64,000 bases of DNA from SZUA-442 sp963759175 (GCA_963759175.1 CAVWXP010000005.1:186001-250000), one strand, 5' to 3'. Counted from the stretch's first letter, positions 34,771-43,504 are shown. Numbers and translations: made by a program. Notes: a model not told the origin generated them from the letters alone.

Positions 34771-35880
34771 TCAGCCGGCGAGGAAGGCCTCGAGGTCGGC
34801 TGACGTCGTGTCGTCACCGGCGATGAAGGCCTCGACATTGTCATGGGCGACGTTGTCGTGGTACTGGATCGACGGCGACTTCATGAAGTACGACGACGGT
34901 GCCACCAGCGGACCTGCCATCCCACGATCGAGGCCGATCTTCGCGCAGCGAACCGCGTCGATGATCACGCCTGCCGAGTTCGGCGAGTCCCACACCTCGA
35001 GCTTGAGCTCGATGTTGAGTGGGGTGTCACCGAAGGACGTGCCCTCGAGGCGGATGTATGCCCATTTGCGGTCGGTGAGCCACGGGACGTGATCCGACGG
35101 GCCGATGTGCACCGACTCGTTGGAGATGCCCTGGTCGATCATCGATGTCACGGACTGGGTCTTGGAGATCTTCTTCGACTGGAGGCGGCTGCGCTCCAGC
35201 ATGTTCATGAAGTCCATGTTCCCGCCGAAGTTCAGTTGGTACGTGTTGTCGATCTTGACGCCACGATCCTCGAACAGGCGGGCGAGCTGGCGGTGCGTGA
35301 TGGTCGCACCGACCTGGGACTTGATGTCGTCTCCGATGATGGGGAGGCCGGCATCGACGAACTTCTGCGCCCACACGGGGTCCGATGCGATGAACACGGG
35401 AATGGCGTTGACGAATGCCACCCCGGCGTCCAGGGCTGCCTGGGCGTAGAACTTCGTCGCTTCCTCTGATCCAACAGGGAGGTACGACACCAACACGTCG
35501 GCACCCGAGTCCTTGATCGCGGCGACGACGTCGACCGGCTCTGCGGGGGATTCCTCCACCTGGTCCACGTAGTACTGGCCGAGCCCGTCGAGGGTCGGTC
35601 CACGCATCACCTCGACGTCGAGATCGGGGACCTCGGCGAACTGGATGGTGTTGTTCTGTCCGGCCCACATCGCCTTGGCGATGTCCTGGCCGACCTTCGA
35701 TGCGTCGACGTCGAACGCTGCGACGAACTCGACATCGCCGACGTGGTAGCCGCCGAGGTCGACGTGCATCAGGCCGGGGACCTTGAGGTCCGGATCGGCA
35801 TCCTTGTAGTACTCAACGCCCTGGATGAGGGAGTTGGCGCAGTTTCCGAGCCCTGCGATGGCCACTCGTACCTTGGACAT
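34771..35880 (-). CDS. ino1: Myo-inositol-1-phosphate synthase
   Basis: NAD-dependent conversion of glucose-6-phosphate to inositol-1-phosphate, needed in actinobacteria for phosphatidylinositol and mycothiol. 369 residues with the NAD motif VAIAGLGNCANSLIQGVEYY, then YHVGDVEFVAAFDVD, SYLPVGSEEATKFYA, GDDIKSQVGATITHRQLARL and NTYQLNFGGNMDFMNM, characteristic of the actinobacterial type. It lies 21 bp after a PadR-family regulator on the same strand, as in mycobacteria, so the two are probably one operon. Confidence 0.96.
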   Translation of the reverse strand: MSKVRVAIAGLGNCANSLIQGVEYYKDADPDLKVPGLMHVDLGGYHVGDVEFVAAFDVDASKVGQDIAKAMWAGQNNTIQFAEVPDLDVEVMRGPTLDGLGQYYVDQVEESPAEPVDVVAAIKDSGADVLVSYLPVGSEEATKFYAQAALDAGVAFVNAIPVFIASDPVWAQKFVDAGLPIIGDDIKSQVGATITHRQLARLFEDRGVKIDNTYQLNFGGNMDFMNMLERSRLQSKKISKTQSVTSMIDQGISNESVHIGPSDHVPWLTDRKWAYIRLEGTSFGDTPLNIELKLEVWDSPNSAGVIIDAVRCAKIGLDRGMAGPLVAPSSYFMKSPSIQYHDNVAHDNVEAFIAGDDTTSADLEAFLAG

Positions 35881-35901
35881 GGTTCCTCCTGCCTTCTGGT
35901 T

Positions 35902-36420
35902 CTAGTTCGAGGTCGCCATGCGGCGTTCGGTGGCGACGAGGCCATCGAGCCAGGCGATGTCGGCTTCGGTGGACCGCATGGCGTGCTCCATGAGTGCCAG
36001 CCGGTACCGATCGGTGTTCGTGCGTGCGGTGCGTGCGGCGATGAGGGTCTCTCGCGCACCCTTGAGTTGGGTGGACAGCTTCGACCTGCGCTCCTCGAGG
36101 ACCCGGACACGACGCTCCTGGGGCAGGTGCCCGAGGAAGGCGAGCCGCACCTGGAAGGCACGGTCGGTCTCGGATGCATCGGGATCAGCCTGGAGCAGCG
36201 CATCGAACGCCGCTCGTCCCGCGTCGGTGATGGCGTAGGCCTTGCGGCGCCCCGTTCCCGCCGTTGCCTCGATGGCGCCGCGCTTTTCGAGCCTGCGCAG
36301 GGCGGGGTAGAGCGACCCGAACGACACCTTCCAGAACCCGAGCTCGCCGAGGGCGTGCTTGAGCTCGTACCCGTGTCGCGGGCCTTCCATGAGCAATCCG
36401 AGGATGGCGAAGTCGAGCAT
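35902..36420 (-). CDS. PadR-family transcriptional regulator
   Basis: 172 residues. N-terminal winged helix (MLDFAILGLLMEGPRHGYEL; FGSLYPALRRLEKRGAIEAT) and a C-terminal coiled-coil dimerisation half (QERRVRVLEERRSKLSTQL). Located just upstream of ino1 on the same strand. A 40-bp inverted repeat 14 bp before its start codon is a probable operator, so the gene likely represses itself and ino1. Ligand unknown. Confidence 0.93.
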   Translation of the reverse strand: MLDFAILGLLMEGPRHGYELKHALGELGFWKVSFGSLYPALRRLEKRGAIEATAGTGRRKAYAITDAGRAAFDALLQADPDASETDRAFQVRLAFLGHLPQERRVRVLEERRSKLSTQLKGARETLIAARTARTNTDRYRLALMEHAMRSTEADIAWLDGLVATERRMATSN

Positions 36421-36433
36421 GATGTCGGCAGTG

Positions 36434-36473
36434 TATATCGATTCGATACATATGTCTATATCGAATCGATATA
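36434..36473. promoter_or_regulatory. Operator-like inverted repeat upstream of padR-ino1
   Basis: TATATCGATTCGATA (36434-36448) and its exact reverse complement TATCGAATCGATATA (36459-36473) are separated by 10 bp. Each arm is itself near-palindromic (ATCGA-N-TCGAT). AT-rich in a GC-rich genome and 14 bp upstream of padR. PadR binding is inferred. Confidence 0.75.
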
Positions 36474-36481
36474 TCGAGATG

Positions 36482-36540
36482 AGCTTTGGGCTTTGAGCTT
36501 TGGGCTTTGAGCTTTGGGCTTTGAGCTTTGGGCCTTGGGA
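36482..36540. repeat. Short tandem repeat, about four 14-bp units
   Basis: Four imperfect copies of GAGCTTTGGGCTTT lie between the padR operator and the NTF2-like gene. Related sequence in the opposite orientation (GGGCTCAAAGCTCAAAGC) occurs between the DUF1801 and fhs genes in both copies of the nearby duplication (about 37369 and 40340). Confidence 0.85.
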
Positions 36541-36547
36541 GTGGTGC

Positions 36548-36943
36548 TTACGTGGCCCGATCTCGGACGTCGATGATCTCCCAGTCCTCGACGATGCGAC
36601 CGTCCTCGTCGAACCGCGAGATCACCATGCCGTGCACCTCGTAGGCCACACCGGCGGTCCGGTGGCCTGGTGGTGTCTCTGACCAGGTCCCCGTCGCTCG
36701 AAACCGAGTCACCACGGCGTCGCCGTCGGTCACCTGATCGAGGACCTCGGCGTGTCGATCGTGCGAAGACGCAAGAAGCCTGCGGCCGACCTCGATGGCG
36801 CCATCGCGCCCCATGACATGGTCCCCGGGGCTCCGATGGACATAGTCGGCTGCATACGCCAGGTAGATGGCATCGACGTCACGGTTGTTGATGACCTCGT
36901 CGAACCAGACCCGAGCGGTCTGCAAGCGTCTGTCGGTGCTCAT
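36548..36943 (-). CDS. NTF2/SnoaL-like protein, duplication copy A
   Basis: 131-residue protein of the SnoaL/NTF2-like cone fold (ester-cyclase or limonene-epoxide-hydrolase type): RVWFDEVINNRDVDAIYLAY, YVHRSPGDHVMGRDG, VLDQVTDGDAVVTRFRATGT, VHGMVISRFDEDGRIVEDWE. Reaction unknown. Copy B at 39521-39916 differs at a few residues (for example DEDGR versus DENGR and a different N-terminus, STDRRLQT versus SNDERMQI). It follows DUF1801 and fhs on the same strand. Confidence 0.88.
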   Translation of the reverse strand: MSTDRRLQTARVWFDEVINNRDVDAIYLAYAADYVHRSPGDHVMGRDGAIEVGRRLLASSHDRHAEVLDQVTDGDAVVTRFRATGTWSETPPGHRTAGVAYEVHGMVISRFDEDGRIVEDWEIIDVRDRAT

Positions 36944-37004
36944 CCGTACTCCTCGTCCACCCGCGGCGGTGCTCGATCCACGCCAGCTCCCGGCGAGCAG
37001 TTGC

Positions 37005-37346
37005 TCACGCCTCGAGCTCGGCGAGGCGAGCGGCGACCAGGGCCTCCACGAGCGACTCGGGGAGGGGTTCGTCTATGGGGAACCGCAGCGTGCCCTTGGC
37101 CCACGAGTACTCGCCCAGGTCTGCCTCGATGGTCGAGAGCACCGAGCCCGAGTGGGGGAAGTAGCTGCAGTGTTTGGCGAACCATGCGTACCCCGCCACG
37201 GCCTTGCCACCGACGAGGAACGCAGGGACGCCGTACGACAGGCCCTCGGTTGCGTCAGGGAGGACCCTCCTGAGCGTTGCCCGCAGGCTGGCCATGGTGC
37301 TCCGCTGCGGCTCGGGAGCCCCAGCCAAGTACTCGTCGACGGTCAT
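37005..37346 (-). CDS. DUF1801 (YdhG-like) protein, duplication copy A
   Basis: 113 residues of the DUF1801 fold: MTVDEYLAGAPEPQRSTMAS, LRRVLPDATEGLSYGVPAFL, FAKHCSYFPHSGSVL and KGTLRFPIDEPLPESLVEAL. Some family members are called iron chaperones, but the activity is not established. Start set at ATG 37346; an in-frame GTG or ATG 30 bp upstream would add MSPELSGEGA. Copy B is at 39976-40317. Confidence 0.88.
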   Translation of the reverse strand: MTVDEYLAGAPEPQRSTMASLRATLRRVLPDATEGLSYGVPAFLVGGKAVAGYAWFAKHCSYFPHSGSVLSTIEADLGEYSWAKGTLRFPIDEPLPESLVEALVAARLAELEA

Positions 37347-37398
37347 CGCACCTTCCCCACTGAGCTCAGGGCTCAAAGCTCAAAGCGCATAGCTCGCA

Positions 37399-39057
37399 TC
37401 AACTCAGCCCGACAACGTGCCCGTCATCATCGATGTCGATGCTGTGGGCAGCGGGGTGGAGGCCGAGACCCGGCATGCGGTTGATCGAGCCGGTGAGGGG
37501 GAGGACGAATCCGGCGCCCGCCACGAGCTGGACCTCACGCACGGGCAGCGTCCAACCGGTCGGCGCACCGAGCTTGGTGGGGTCGTGGCTGAACGAGTAC
37601 TGCGTCTTGGCCATACAGATCGGGAGTTCACCGTAGCCATGGGATTCATAGGACTCGAGCTGTCGCCGGGCTTTGATGTCGTATTCGACGCCGTCGGCCC
37701 CGTAGACCTTGGTGGCGATCCTCTCGATCTTCTCGTGGAGGGACATCTCGGAGGGATACAGGGGCGTGAAGGTCGAGCCGTCCTCAGTGGCGGCGGCCAC
37801 GGCCTCGGCGAGGTCGACCATGCCTGCTGCTCCCCGAGCGAAGGGATCGGCGATCGCCCAGGTCGCACCCTCCTCCTCGGCGATGGCGCCGATGGCCGAG
37901 TGTTCGGAACCGTGATCGGTAGGGAAGGCGTTGATCGCCACGACGGGCGTCACACCGTGCTGGCGGACGTTGGCGATGTGTCGTCGCAGGTTCGCTGCCC
38001 CGGCCATGACATCTTCGGGGTTCTCGGCGACCATCTCGTCGGGCAGGGGCTTGCCTGCGCGCACCTGGTACTTGCCCGAGTTGAGCTTCAACGCCCGCAC
38101 GGTCGCCACGATGACCGCGGCATCGGGAGCGAGGCCCGAGGCCCGGCACTTGAGGTTGAAGAACTTCTCGGCCCCGACGTCGGAGCCGAAGCCCGCCTCG
38201 GTGATGAGGTAGTCGCCGCCGCGGATTCCCACCTGGTCCGCAACGATCGACGAGTTCCCGTGGGCGATGTTTGCGAACGGACCCGTATGGATGAGTGCAG
38301 GCGTCCCTTCGAGGGTCTGGAGGAGGTTCGGGTTGAGGGCGTCCTTCAGCAGGACGGCCATCGCTCCGGCTCCGTGGATGTCCTCGGCGGTCACCGGCTC
38401 ACCGTGGCGGTCGTAGCCGACGACGATCCGCCCGAGGCGCTCGCGGAGGTCGTGGAGGCTCGTCGCGAGGCCGAGCACAGCCATGAGCTCGGATGCGGCC
38501 GTGATGTCGAACCCGGACTCCCTGGGGATCCCGTCGAGTGTCGTACCGAGCCCGATGACGATGTTGCGCAATGACCGGTCGTTGACGTCGATCACCCGCC
38601 GCCACGTGACGCGCTTGACGTTGATGGACCGCTGGTTGCCCTGGTAGATGTGATTGTCGATGAGGGCGGCGAGCATGTTGTTCGCAGCGGTGACGGCGTG
38701 GAAGTCACCGGTCAGGTGCAGGTTCATCTCCTCCATGGGAACGACCTGCGAATAGCCACCGCCAGCGGCACCGCCCTTGATGCCGAACGTGGGACCGAGG
38801 GACGGCTGGCGCAGGGTCAGGACCGCCTGCTTGTCGAGGAGCTTGAAGCCCTGGGCGAGCCCGACCGAGACCGTGGTCTTGCCCTCACCGAACGGCGTCG
38901 GACTGACCGCGGTGACCAGCACGTACTTCGCCCGCGGTTCTCCCATGGCATCGAGCGCGGCAAGCTTGATCTTGGCGAGTCCGTCGCCGCGCAGCTCGAC
39001 GAATTCGGGCGGTATGCCCATGTCGGCGGCGACATCCATGATCGGACGGAGGCTCAA
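37399..39057 (-). CDS. fhs: Formate-tetrahydrofolate ligase, copy A (5' end truncated by duplication)
   Basis: ATP-dependent loading of formate onto THF to give 10-formyl-THF. P-loop TPFGEGKTTVSVGLAQG, then LRQPSLGPTFGIKGGAAGGG, HLTGDFHAVTAANN, IHTGPFANIAHGNSS and LITEAGFGSDVGAEKFFNLK are all present; the frame is open over 552 codons. Compared with copy B the first ten or so residues (MKTDLEIARSA) are missing: the sequence switches to repeat DNA at 39055, leaving only a TTG start (39057) with a poor ribosome-binding site. It may be poorly expressed or silent. Confidence 0.85.
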   Translation of the reverse strand: MSLRPIMDVAADMGIPPEFVELRGDGLAKIKLAALDAMGEPRAKYVLVTAVSPTPFGEGKTTVSVGLAQGFKLLDKQAVLTLRQPSLGPTFGIKGGAAGGGYSQVVPMEEMNLHLTGDFHAVTAANNMLAALIDNHIYQGNQRSINVKRVTWRRVIDVNDRSLRNIVIGLGTTLDGIPRESGFDITAASELMAVLGLATSLHDLRERLGRIVVGYDRHGEPVTAEDIHGAGAMAVLLKDALNPNLLQTLEGTPALIHTGPFANIAHGNSSIVADQVGIRGGDYLITEAGFGSDVGAEKFFNLKCRASGLAPDAAVIVATVRALKLNSGKYQVRAGKPLPDEMVAENPEDVMAGAANLRRHIANVRQHGVTPVVAINAFPTDHGSEHSAIGAIAEEEGATWAIADPFARGAAGMVDLAEAVAAATEDGSTFTPLYPSEMSLHEKIERIATKVYGADGVEYDIKARRQLESYESHGYGELPICMAKTQYSFSHDPTKLGAPTGWTLPVREVQLVAGAGFVLPLTGSINRMPGLGLHPAAHSIDIDDDGHVVGLS

Positions 39058-39075
39058 CGGCTGCCGATTCCTTCA

Positions 39076-39214
39076 GTCCCCCTTTGAAGGGGGACGGTCG
39101 AGGAGCGAAGCGACGAGGCAGGGGGATCGGCAGACGCACGGAGGCTTGGGCTGTTCACGTACGGCGATCCCCCTGGCTCACTGCGTTCGCCCGTCCCCCT
39201 TCAACAAAGGGGGA
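39076..39214. repeat. Repeat family 2 element (GTCCCCC inverted element), copy 1
   Basis: Starts with the hairpin GTCCCCCTTTGAAGGGGGAC, continues through GAGGAGCGAAGCGACGAGGC and AGGGGGATCG, and ends with a roughly inverted version (CGATCCCCCTGGCTCACTGC ... GTCCCCCTTCAACAAAGG). The left and right halves are diverged reverse complements. Lies at the junction of the fhs duplication. Confidence 0.85.
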
Positions 39215-39263
39215 CCGACGACACGATCCACCATCGAACACTCAACGGCTGCCGATTCCTTCA

Positions 39264-39286
39264 GTCCCCCTTCAACAAAGGGGTAC
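39264..39286. repeat. Repeat family 2, solo hairpin arm
   Basis: A lone GTCCCCCTTCAACAAAGGGG arm between two copies of a spacer that contains CACTCAACGGCTGCC, linking the two full elements at 39076 and 39335. Confidence 0.75.
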
Positions 39287-39334
39287 CGACGACACGATCC
39301 ACCATCGAACACTCAACGGCTGCCAATTCCTTCA

Positions 39335-39474
39335 GTCCCCCTTTGAAGGGGGACGGTCGAGGAGCGAAGCGATGAGGCAGGGGGATCGGCAGACGCACGG
39401 AGGCTTGGGCTGTTCACGTACGGCGATCCCCCTGGCTCACTGCGTTCGCCCGTCCCCCTTCAACAAAGGGGTAC
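39335..39474. repeat. Repeat family 2 element, copy 2
   Basis: Nearly identical to the element at 39076-39214, in the same orientation, 259 bp further on. Together with the spacers it fills the 463-bp gap between fhs copy A and the NTF2-like gene of copy B; no gene is seen in this gap. Confidence 0.85.
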
Positions 39475-39520
39475 CGACGACACGACACACCATCGAACAC
39501 CCACCCTTGGGGGGTGGTGT

Positions 39521-39916
39521 CTAGGTGGGGCGATCCCGGACGTCGATGATCTCCCAGTCCTCGACGATGCGACCGTTCTCGTCGAACCGCGAGATCACCA
39601 TGCCGTGCACCTCGTAGGCCACACCGGCGGTCCGGTGGCCGGGTGGTGTCTCTGACCAGGTCCCCGTCGCTCGAAACCGAGTCACCACGGCGTCGCCGTC
39701 GGTCACCTGGTCGAGGACCTCGGCGTGTCGATCGTGCGAGGACGCGAGGAGCCGTCGGCCGACCTCGATGGCGCCATCGCGTCCCATGACATGGTCCCCG
39801 GGGCTCCGATGGACATAGTCGGCCGCATACGCCAGGTAGATGGCATCGACGTCACGGTTGTTGATGACCTCGTCGAACCAGACCCGAGCGATCTGCATCC
39901 GTTCGTCGTTGCTCAT
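39521..39916 (-). CDS. NTF2/SnoaL-like protein, duplication copy B
   Basis: 131 residues, near-identical to the protein at 36548-36943: RVWFDEVINNRDVDAIYLAY, VHGMVISRFDENGRIVEDWE. N-terminus reads MSNDERMQIA. Both copies keep an intact frame, so both could be functional. Upstream genes on the strand are DUF1801 and fhs copy B. Confidence 0.88.
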   Translation of the reverse strand: MSNDERMQIARVWFDEVINNRDVDAIYLAYAADYVHRSPGDHVMGRDGAIEVGRRLLASSHDRHAEVLDQVTDGDAVVTRFRATGTWSETPPGHRTAGVAYEVHGMVISRFDENGRIVEDWEIIDVRDRPT

Positions 39917-39975
39917 CCGTGCTCCTCACCCACTGCATCGGTGGTCGATCCCGCCGGCCCCCGGAGAGCAGTTGC

Positions 39976-40317
39976 TCACGCCTCGAGCTCGGCGAGGCGG
40001 GCGGCGACCAGGGCTGCCACCAGCGGCTCGGGCAGGGGTTCGTCGATGGGGAACCGCAGCGTTCCCTTTGCCCACGAGTACCCGTCGAGGTCGGCCTCCA
40101 TCGTCGAGAGCACCGAGCCCGAGTGGGGGAAGTAGCTGCAGTGCTTGGCGAAGTATGCGTACCCGGCCACGGGCTTGCCACTGACGAGAAACGCAGGAAC
40201 GCCGTACGACAGTCCCTCGGTTGCGTTAGGGAGGACCTGCCTGAGCGTTGCCCGCAGGCTGATCAGCGTGCTCCGCTGCGGCTCGGGAGCCCCATCCAGG
40301 TACTCGTCGACGGTCAT
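39976..40317 (-). CDS. DUF1801 (YdhG-like) protein, duplication copy B
   Basis: 113 residues from ATG 40317 (MTVDEYLDGAPEPQRSTLIS) with LRQVLPNATEGLSYGVPAFL and KGTLRFPIDEPLPEPLVAAL. It differs from copy A at scattered positions but keeps the full frame, which argues for retained function after duplication. Confidence 0.88.
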   Translation of the reverse strand: MTVDEYLDGAPEPQRSTLISLRATLRQVLPNATEGLSYGVPAFLVSGKPVAGYAYFAKHCSYFPHSGSVLSTMEADLDGYSWAKGTLRFPIDEPLPEPLVAALVAARLAELEA

Positions 40318-40370
40318 CGCACCTTCCCCACTGAGCTCAGGGCTCAAAGCTCAAAGCGCATAGCTCGCAT

Positions 40371-42058
40371 TCAGCTCAGCCCGACAACGTGCCCGTCATC
40401 ATCGATGTCGATGCTGTGGGCGGCGGGATGCAGCCCGAGACCCGGCATGCGGTTGATCGAGCCGGTGAGGGGGAGGACGAATCCGGCGCCCGCCACGAGC
40501 TGGACCTCACGCACGGGCAGCGTCCAACCGGTCGGTGCGCCGAGCTTGGTGGGGTCGTGGCTGAACGAGTACTGCGTCTTGGCCATGCAGATCGGGAGTT
40601 CACCGTAGCCATGGGATTCGTAGGACTCGAGCTGTCGCCGGGCCTTGATGTCGTACTCGACGCCGTCGGCCCCGTAGACCTTGGTGGCGATCCTCTCGAT
40701 CTTCTCGTGGAGGGACATCTCGGAGGGATACAGGGGCGTGAAGGTCGAACCGTCCTCGGTCGCAGCAGCCACCGCCTCGGCGAGGTCGACCATTCCGGCA
40801 GCTCCCCGTGCGAAGGGATCGGCGATCGCCCAGGTCGCACCCTCCTCCTCGGCAATGGCGCCGATGGCCGAGTGCTCCGAACCGTGATCGGTCGGGAAGG
40901 CATTGATCGCCACGACGGGGGTCACGCCGTGCTGGCGGACGTTGGCGATGTGTCGCCGCAGGTTGGCTGCGCCGGCCATGACATCCTCGGGGTTCTCGGC
41001 GACCATCTCGTCGGGCAGGGGCTTGCCTGCGCGCACCTGGTACTTGCCCGAGTTCAGCTTCAGGGCACGGACGGTCGCCACGATGACCGCGGCATCGGGA
41101 GCGAGGCCCGAGGCCCGGCACTTGAGGTTGAAGAACTTCTCGGCCCCGACGTCGGAGCCGAAGCCCGCCTCGGTGATGAGGTAGTCGCCGCCGCGGATCC
41201 CCACCTGGTCCGCGACGATCGATGAGTTGCCGTGGGCGATGTTTGCGAAGGGACCGGTATGGATGAGCGCAGGCGTCCCCTCGAGGGTCTGGAGGAGGTT
41301 CGGGTTGAGGGCGTCCTTCAAGAGCACGGCCATCGCTCCGGCTCCGTGGATGTCCTCGGCGGTCACCGGCTCACCGTGGCGGTCGTAGCCGACGACGATC
41401 CGCCCGAGGCGCTCGCGGAGGTCGTGGAGGCTCGTCGCCAGGCCGAGCACGGCCATGAGCTCGGATGCGGCCGTGATGTCGAACCCGGACTCCCTGGGGA
41501 TCCCATCGAGTGTCGTGCCGAGCCCGATGACGATGTTGCGAAGGGCCGGTCGTTGACGTCGATCACCCGCCGCCACGTGACGCGCTTGACGTTGATCGAT
41601 CGCTGGTTGCCCTGGTAGATGTGGTTGTCGATGAGGGCGGCCAGCATGTTGTTCGCAGCGGTGACGGCGTGGAAGTCACCGGTCAGGTGGAGGTTCATCT
41701 CCTCCATGGGAACGACCTGCGAATAGCCACCGCCAGCGGCACCGCCCTTGATGCCGAACGTGGGACCGAGGGACGGCTGGCGCAGGGTCAGGACCGCCTG
41801 CTTGTCGAGGAGCTTGAAGCCCTGGGCGAGCCCGACCGAGACCGTGGTCTTGCCCTCGCCGAACGGCGTCGGACTGACCGCGGTGACCAGCACGTACTTC
41901 GCCCGCGGCTCTCCCATGGCATCGAGAGCGGCGAGCTTGATCTTGGCGAGTCCGTCCCCGCGCATCTCGACGAACTCGGGCGGTATGCCCATGTCGGCGG
42001 CGACATCCATGATCGGACGGAGGTGTGCACTACGGGCGATTTCGAGATCGGTCTTCAT
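40371..42058 (-). pseudogene. fhs: Formate-tetrahydrofolate ligase, copy B (full 5' end, one-base frameshift)
   Basis: Begins MKTDLEIARSAHLRPIMDVA at ATG 42058 and carries the same motifs as copy A (TPFGEGKTTVSVGLAQG; LITEAGFGSDVGAEKFFNLK). At about 41543 the frame breaks inside VNDR-LRNIVIG: copy A has one more base here, and adding one G to the CCGGCCC run restores VNDRALRNIVIGLG. If this is a sequencing error, copy B is the intact parental gene; if real, both fhs copies are damaged. Confidence 0.85.
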
Positions 42059-42131
42059 GGGATAGACGCTAACCGATCAGCGGTTCCCATACCGGGGATG
42101 GGTGCCGTCGAGCGGGCGCGAGAATGGGGAC

Positions 42132-42719
42132 ATGGACGATGCTGTGCTCGGAGCCGTGCTCGCAGGGGGAACCAGTGACCGGATGGGTCGGTCGAAAGGG
42201 TCGCTCAGGATCGACGGCGTCACGTTCCTCGAACGGGCGGTCGTGACGCTGGAGCGGGTCTGTGGTGAGGTGGTCGTATGCGGCGGCCAGGATCCGGTAC
42301 CCGGAATACCGATCCTTCCCGATGTGATCGTCGGGTCGGGACCGCTCGGCGGTATGGCGAGCGCTCTCGACCATGCAGACGGGCGTCCCGTGTTCATCCT
42401 TGCTGTCGATTTCCCCCTGGTCACGGTCGAGACCGTCAGGCGTGTGATCGGTAGGGGGCCGATGCAGGGTCAGGCCAGGATCGGCCGGGTCGATGGGCGG
42501 ATCCAGCCAGTCTGCGGCGTGTATGCGGGTGACCTCGCCCCGGTGGTCCGACAGCGGCTCGAGTCGGGGGACCGCTCGATGATGGCGTTCCTCAGGCGGG
42601 TGCCCCATCTCACCCTCGTCGATGTCACCGACGGATCGCTGCGCAATGTCAACACGCCGGACGACTACACCGCGTTGGTCGCCGGGCACGATGCCGAGGG
42701 GGATGGCGGTCTCAGCTGA
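42132..42719 (+). CDS. mobA: MobA-like molybdenum cofactor guanylyltransferase
   Basis: Attaches GMP to molybdopterin to form the guanine dinucleotide cofactor used by formate dehydrogenases. 195 residues: nucleotide-binding VLAGGTSDRMGRSKGSLRID, SGPLGGMASALDHADGRPVF, ILAVDFPLVTVETVRRV and RNVNTPDDYTAL. Start at ATG 42132. It converges on fdhD with an eight-base overlap, and its place beside the formate dehydrogenase genes fits cofactor supply. Confidence 0.88.
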   Translation: MDDAVLGAVLAGGTSDRMGRSKGSLRIDGVTFLERAVVTLERVCGEVVVCGGQDPVPGIPILPDVIVGSGPLGGMASALDHADGRPVFILAVDFPLVTVETVRRVIGRGPMQGQARIGRVDGRIQPVCGVYAGDLAPVVRQRLESGDRSMMAFLRRVPHLTLVDVTDGSLRNVNTPDDYTALVAGHDAEGDGGLS

Positions 42720-43491
42720 TCCGCTCGGCACCCGAGTAGATGTTGAAGCCCGATCCCCGCAGGAACCCGATGACGGTCATCCCCAACTCGTCGCCGAGGT
42801 CCGCGGCGAGGGTCGATGCACCCGACACGCCTGCGATCACCGGGATGCCTGCCACTGCGGCCTTCTGGACCATCTCGAAGCTGATGCGTCCCGACACCAT
42901 CAGCAGGGTCGGATCGAGCGGCCATCCGTGCGCCGAGAGGTCACCCACCGTCTTGTCGACCGCGTTGTGCCTGCCGACGTCCTCGTGGATGGCGAGGAGG
43001 CTTCCCTCGGGGTCGAAGGCGGCTGCCGCATGGATGCTGCCACTGTCGGTGAACCTCGCCTGACCTTCTCGCATGGCGTCGGGCAGCGAGGCGATGATTG
43101 CTGGGTCCAACGTCGGACCGTCGGGGAGGTGCCGGGCGGCGACGCGCACGGCGTCGATCGATGCCTTGCCGCACACGCCACACGATGACGTGGTGAACAG
43201 GTTGCGGCGGAACTGTTCGGGATCGACGGTCACGCCATCGGCGAGCACGAGGTCGTAGCGATCCCCGTGTTCCGAGCCCGTGTGGGCGACATCGGCGATC
43301 TCGTGGGGTCCGAGCACGATCCCTTCGGTGATGGCGAATCCGCGCCCGAGCTGTTCGTCCTCGCCAGGCGTGCGCATCAACACGGCGATCGGCACACCAC
43401 CGAGGCGGAACTCGACAGGGGACTCCTCGACGAGCACGTCGTCGACGATCTCCCGACGGCCGTCGGTGTACCGGGTGATGGGGCGCCTCAT
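42712..43491 (-). CDS. fdhD: Formate dehydrogenase accessory sulfurtransferase FdhD
   Basis: Transfers sulfur from IscS to the molybdenum cofactor of formate dehydrogenase. 259 residues with EESPVEFRLGGVPIAVLMRT, the reactive cysteine pair in TTSSCGVCGKASIDAV, AIHEDVGRHNAVDKTVGDL and VSGRISFEMVQKAAVAGIP. Last gene of the fdh operon, 13 bp after the Fe-S subunit gene. The downstream mobA gene is on the other strand. Confidence 0.96.
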   Translation of the reverse strand: MRRPITRYTDGRREIVDDVLVEESPVEFRLGGVPIAVLMRTPGEDEQLGRGFAITEGIVLGPHEIADVAHTGSEHGDRYDLVLADGVTVDPEQFRRNLFTTSSCGVCGKASIDAVRVAARHLPDGPTLDPAIIASLPDAMREGQARFTDSGSIHAAAAFDPEGSLLAIHEDVGRHNAVDKTVGDLSAHGWPLDPTLLMVSGRISFEMVQKAAVAGIPVIAGVSGASTLAADLGDELGMTVIGFLRGSGFNIYSGAERIS

Positions 43492-43504
43492 CGTGGACCG
43501 GCGC

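Larger units (their letters stand above)
36546..42022. repeat. Tandem segmental duplication (NTF2-like / DUF1801 / fhs block)
   Basis: Copy A (about 36546-39054) and copy B (about 39519-42022) carry the same three genes in the same order and strand, offset by about 2,972 bp. Scattered substitutions, many silent, distinguish them, so the two copies are separate DNA and not one sequence assembled twice. The join (39055-39518) is filled by GTCCCCC-type repeat elements. Copy B holds the full fhs start; copy A is cut there. Confidence 0.93.

Noticed and set aside
39055..39480. CRISPR array at the fhs duplication junction
   Set aside because: Repeats are long (about 140 bp), self-complementary and only two to three in number, without unique spacers of regular size; no cas genes. 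No CRISPR array was seen anywhere in the window.
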